In this document: in pieces, positions 62,203-64,000 of the stretch
Layout: the number at the start of each line of letters is the position of its first letter
How positions within the stretch are numbered: the stretch's first letter is position 1
Assembly: GCF_001570605.1 (NCBI RefSeq)
Contig: NZ_BBXG01000001.1
Location: 558,001-622,000 of the forward strand
DNA: 64,000 bases
Direction of reading: 5' to 3'
Source of the DNA: Herbidospora cretacea
GTDB lineage: Bacteria; Actinomycetota; Actinomycetes; Streptosporangiales; Streptosporangiaceae
Position numbers and translations under genes: made by a program
Notes under the pieces: generated by a model
Databases searched by the model: none
Told to the model about the DNA's origin: nothing
Seen by the model: only the letters and a program-made list of their open reading frames with translations

Positions 62203-63027
62203 GTGGCGCAGAATTTCGCGCACGGAAACTATTCGCACACCCAGAAGAAGGCCAGGAACAGCGGCGGGGGTCGCACGCCCGTCGACGGCGCGCGGCGGGA
62301 CCTGTCGCAGAACTTCCTGGCCGACCGGCACGCGGTCGAGCTGATGGTGAAGGCCGCCGCCCCGGAAGGGCTCGTCCTGGAGCCCGGTGCGGGCGAGGGG
62401 GCGCTCACTTTCGCGCTGGCCGAGGTGGCCACGCGGGTGATCGCCTACGAGATCGATCCCCGGTTGGCGGGGCGGCTCGCCGCCCGTACGAAGGACAACG
62501 AGAACATCGACGTGGTCAGAGGTGATTTCACGCGTGCGCGGATACCACGGGAACCGTTCGCGGTGGTGGGGAACATTCCATACTCGGTCACTTCGAAGAT
62601 GGTCGACTGGTGTCTACGGGCGCCGTCTCTATCGTCGGCGACACTTCTGACCCAGCGGGAGTACGCCCGCAAGCGTTCCGGCGACTACGGCCGGTGGAGC
62701 CTGGTCACGGTGGAGTCGTGGCCGTGGTTCGACTGGCGGCTGGGGCAGACCGTCTTCCGGGAGTCGTTCCGGCCGGTGCCCTCGGTCGACTCGGCGATCC
62801 TGCGGATCGACCGGCGGCCGGAGCCGCTGGTGTCCGACCGCCGGTCGTACCGTGAGCTGGTCGCGCTCGGGTTCGGCGGGGCCGGGGGTTCGGTCCGGGC
62901 GTCGCTGAGGTCCCGTCACGACGGGGTGGACGCGGCCCTGCGGGCGGCGGGCGTGCCCTACGACGCGGTGGTGGGACACGTCCACCCCGACCAGTGGGTG
63001 ACCCTGTGGCGGCGCCTGATCAGGTGA
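62203..63027 (+). CDS. erm: 23S rRNA (adenine-N6)-dimethyltransferase, Erm family
   Basis: A 274-residue methyltransferase. It would N6-methylate A2058 of 23S rRNA and so block macrolide, lincosamide and streptogramin B binding. DLSQNFLADRHAV (33-45), SAM motif EPGAGEGALT (60-69), acidic YEIDP, and the catalytic NIPY motif at 124-127 (NIPYSVTSK) favour Erm over the housekeeping KsgA (usually NLPY). GTG start with GAAAGGG 7 bases upstream. It has a leader peptide and a stem-loop region upstream. Its end overlaps the convergent monooxygenase by 8 bases. Confidence 0.88.
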   Translation: MAQNFAHGNYSHTQKKARNSGGGRTPVDGARRDLSQNFLADRHAVELMVKAAAPEGLVLEPGAGEGALTFALAEVATRVIAYEIDPRLAGRLAARTKDNENIDVVRGDFTRARIPREPFAVVGNIPYSVTSKMVDWCLRAPSLSSATLLTQREYARKRSGDYGRWSLVTVESWPWFDWRLGQTVFRESFRPVPSVDSAILRIDRRPEPLVSDRRSYRELVALGFGGAGGSVRASLRSRHDGVDAALRAAGVPYDAVVGHVHPDQWVTLWRRLIR

Positions 63028-64000
63028 GCCAGATCGCGGCGAGCCGGCGGGCCGCCAAGGGCGGTGGCGTGGCGCGGAGCATCGCGTCGCGCAGCCAGGC
63101 CCCCGGCCCGGTCAGCGTGGTCAGCCGTGACTGGCGGCTGGAGGCGAGCATGATCCGGTTGGCCCGGGGACGCCGTTCGGCGTCGTAGCGGCGCAGCCGT
63201 TCGGCCGCCTCCTCCGGTCCGGCGCCCTTCAGGTGCCGGACCAGCGCGGCGGCGTCCTCGAAGGCCTGGCTGGCTCCTTGCCCCAGGTCGGGGGTCATGC
63301 CGTGGGCGGCGTCGCCGAGCAGCGCGACGGTCCCCTTCGTGTACGAGTCCAGCGGCCGCGCCAGCCGGCTGATCGGGTCGACGTGGATGTCGGGCCCTGC
63401 GGTCGCCCGCAGAAGGGCGGGCACGGCCGGGTGCCAGTCGGCCATGAGCCTGGCCATCCCTTCCCTGGCCTCCTCCGCCGCCGGGACGGTCGCGGGCATG
63501 GCCGCGTCGGTGAACCAGTAGAGGCGGTCGGCCCCGAGCGGGAACAGGCCGAACATGGCGCCGCTGTGGCGGTCGATCAGGATCGCGGTGAGCAGGTCGT
63601 CGACGCCGGGCGGACGGGGCAGGGTGCCGCGCAGGTCCAGGCGGCCGGTGCGCCGGGTTCCCGGGTGGCCGGGGAAGAGGCGGGCGCGCAGGCGGCTGTT
63701 GATCCCGTCGGCCACCACGACCGCGTCGGCGGTGACCGACGCGAGGTCGTCGACGGGCGTGCCGGTGCGGACGCGGTCGAGGGGCAGCCGGGCGCGCAGC
63801 GCGCGGTGCAGGACGGCGCGGTCGACGACGACGGTCGGGCCGTACCGTTCCTGCGCCTTGACGGCGTCGGTGACCAGGAGCGGCCGCCCCTTCCGGTCGC
63901 GGAGACCGCCCTGCGCGGTCGGCATGACGTGTTCGCGGAGAGGGCCGGCCAGCCCGAGCGTGTCGAGGGCGGCCAGGCCGTTGGGCATGACGACCACCCC
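63020..64000 (-). CDS. FAD-dependent monooxygenase (N terminus beyond the window)
   Basis: The 326 visible residues are the C-terminal part of a PHBH-fold flavin hydroxylase; the GxGxxG FAD-binding start lies outside the window. Seen are ADAVVVADGINSRLRARLF (the DG motif region), GTVALLGDAAHGMTPDLGQG (GD motif, FAD ribityl binding) and a C-terminal helical region with LRRYDAERRPRANRIM. Substrate unknown. It converges on erm with an 8-base overlap. Confidence 0.85.
   Translation of the reverse strand, partial: GVVVMPNGLAALDTLGLAGPLREHVMPTAQGGLRDRKGRPLLVTDAVKAQERYGPTVVVDRAVLHRALRARLPLDRVRTGTPVDDLASVTADAVVVADGINSRLRARLFPGHPGTRRTGRLDLRGTLPRPPGVDDLLTAILIDRHSGAMFGLFPLGADRLYWFTDAAMPATVPAAEEAREGMARLMADWHPAVPALLRATAGPDIHVDPISRLARPLDSYTKGTVALLGDAAHGMTPDLGQGASQAFEDAAALVRHLKGAGPEEAAERLRRYDAERRPRANRIMLASSRQSRLTTLTGPGAWLRDAMLRATPPPLAARRLAAIWLT

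Noticed and set aside
62203-63027. The methyltransferase as housekeeping KsgA
   Set aside because: NIPY motif, basic N-terminal extension and leader peptide fit Erm better than KsgA.

Overview
This is a roughly 72% GC chromosomal segment from an actinomycete. GTG starts are frequent, ATGA/GTGA stop-start overlaps are common, and several features point to the order Streptosporangiales or a near relative: the GarA/FtsR/bifunctional-nuclease/MerR/gcvP gene order, a DUF5999 protein, an Rv2578c-type radical SAM protein and a WhiB7-like erm promoter. The genus is an inference. I see no rRNA, tRNA, CRISPR array, insertion sequence or prophage. The content is mostly housekeeping and regulatory genes with a few accessory islands.

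Layout. 1-7.5 kb: PadR/DUF1048 pair, small secreted protein, membrane Ser/Thr kinase, ABC exporter, DUF4279 protein, and a coupled PLP-lyase/MFS pair. 7.5-16.6 kb: aminotransferase, TPR protein with a decayed P-loop, LtrA protein, a winged-helix gene coupled to a half-size PPDK-like protein, AI-2E family protein, and a DUF3311/sodium-solute symporter pair with a CRP-type site. 16.7-19 kb: tryptophan leader peptide and attenuator ahead of a fused anthranilate synthase. 19-31 kb: degenerate amidohydrolase, ABC exporter, thyX, a large secreted metzincin, MoaD-like protein, flavohemoprotein, a glutaminase-like protein lacking its cysteine, esterase, acyl-CoA dehydrogenase and a methyltransferase. 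31-42.3 kb: two-component system, CDP-alcohol phosphatidyltransferase, sugar nucleotidyltransferase fused to a decayed mutase, the GarA-FtsR-BFN-MerR cluster, and a tandem glycine riboswitch controlling gcvP. 42.4-48.3 kb: small conserved genes, TetR, VOC protein and a primary-type sigma factor. 48.3-56.3 kb: menaquinone genes menE, menC, menD and menF mixed with DedA, flavin reductase, YigZ and MFS genes. 56.4-64 kb: SGNH hydrolase, a four-gene ABC/two-component operon, a radical SAM protein with an SOS box, a DUF3040 protein, an Erm methyltransferase behind a leader peptide, and a truncated FAD monooxygenase.

The best candidate for a little-described system is the erm locus near 62.0-63.0 kb. 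A WhiB7-like promoter drives an apparently leaderless 21-codon leader peptide with an Arg-Ile-Arg motif of the macrolide-arrest type. It is followed by stem-loops, one of which can mask the erm ribosome binding site. A second theme is probable pseudo-enzymes: the mutase half of the nucleotidyltransferase fusion, the class I amidotransferase with Ser for Cys, the amidohydrolase missing two metal ligands, and the TPR protein with a broken P-loop. A third is shared short motifs between genes: a 16-nt intergenic repeat in three copies and an 18-nt motif upstream of two unrelated minus-strand genes.
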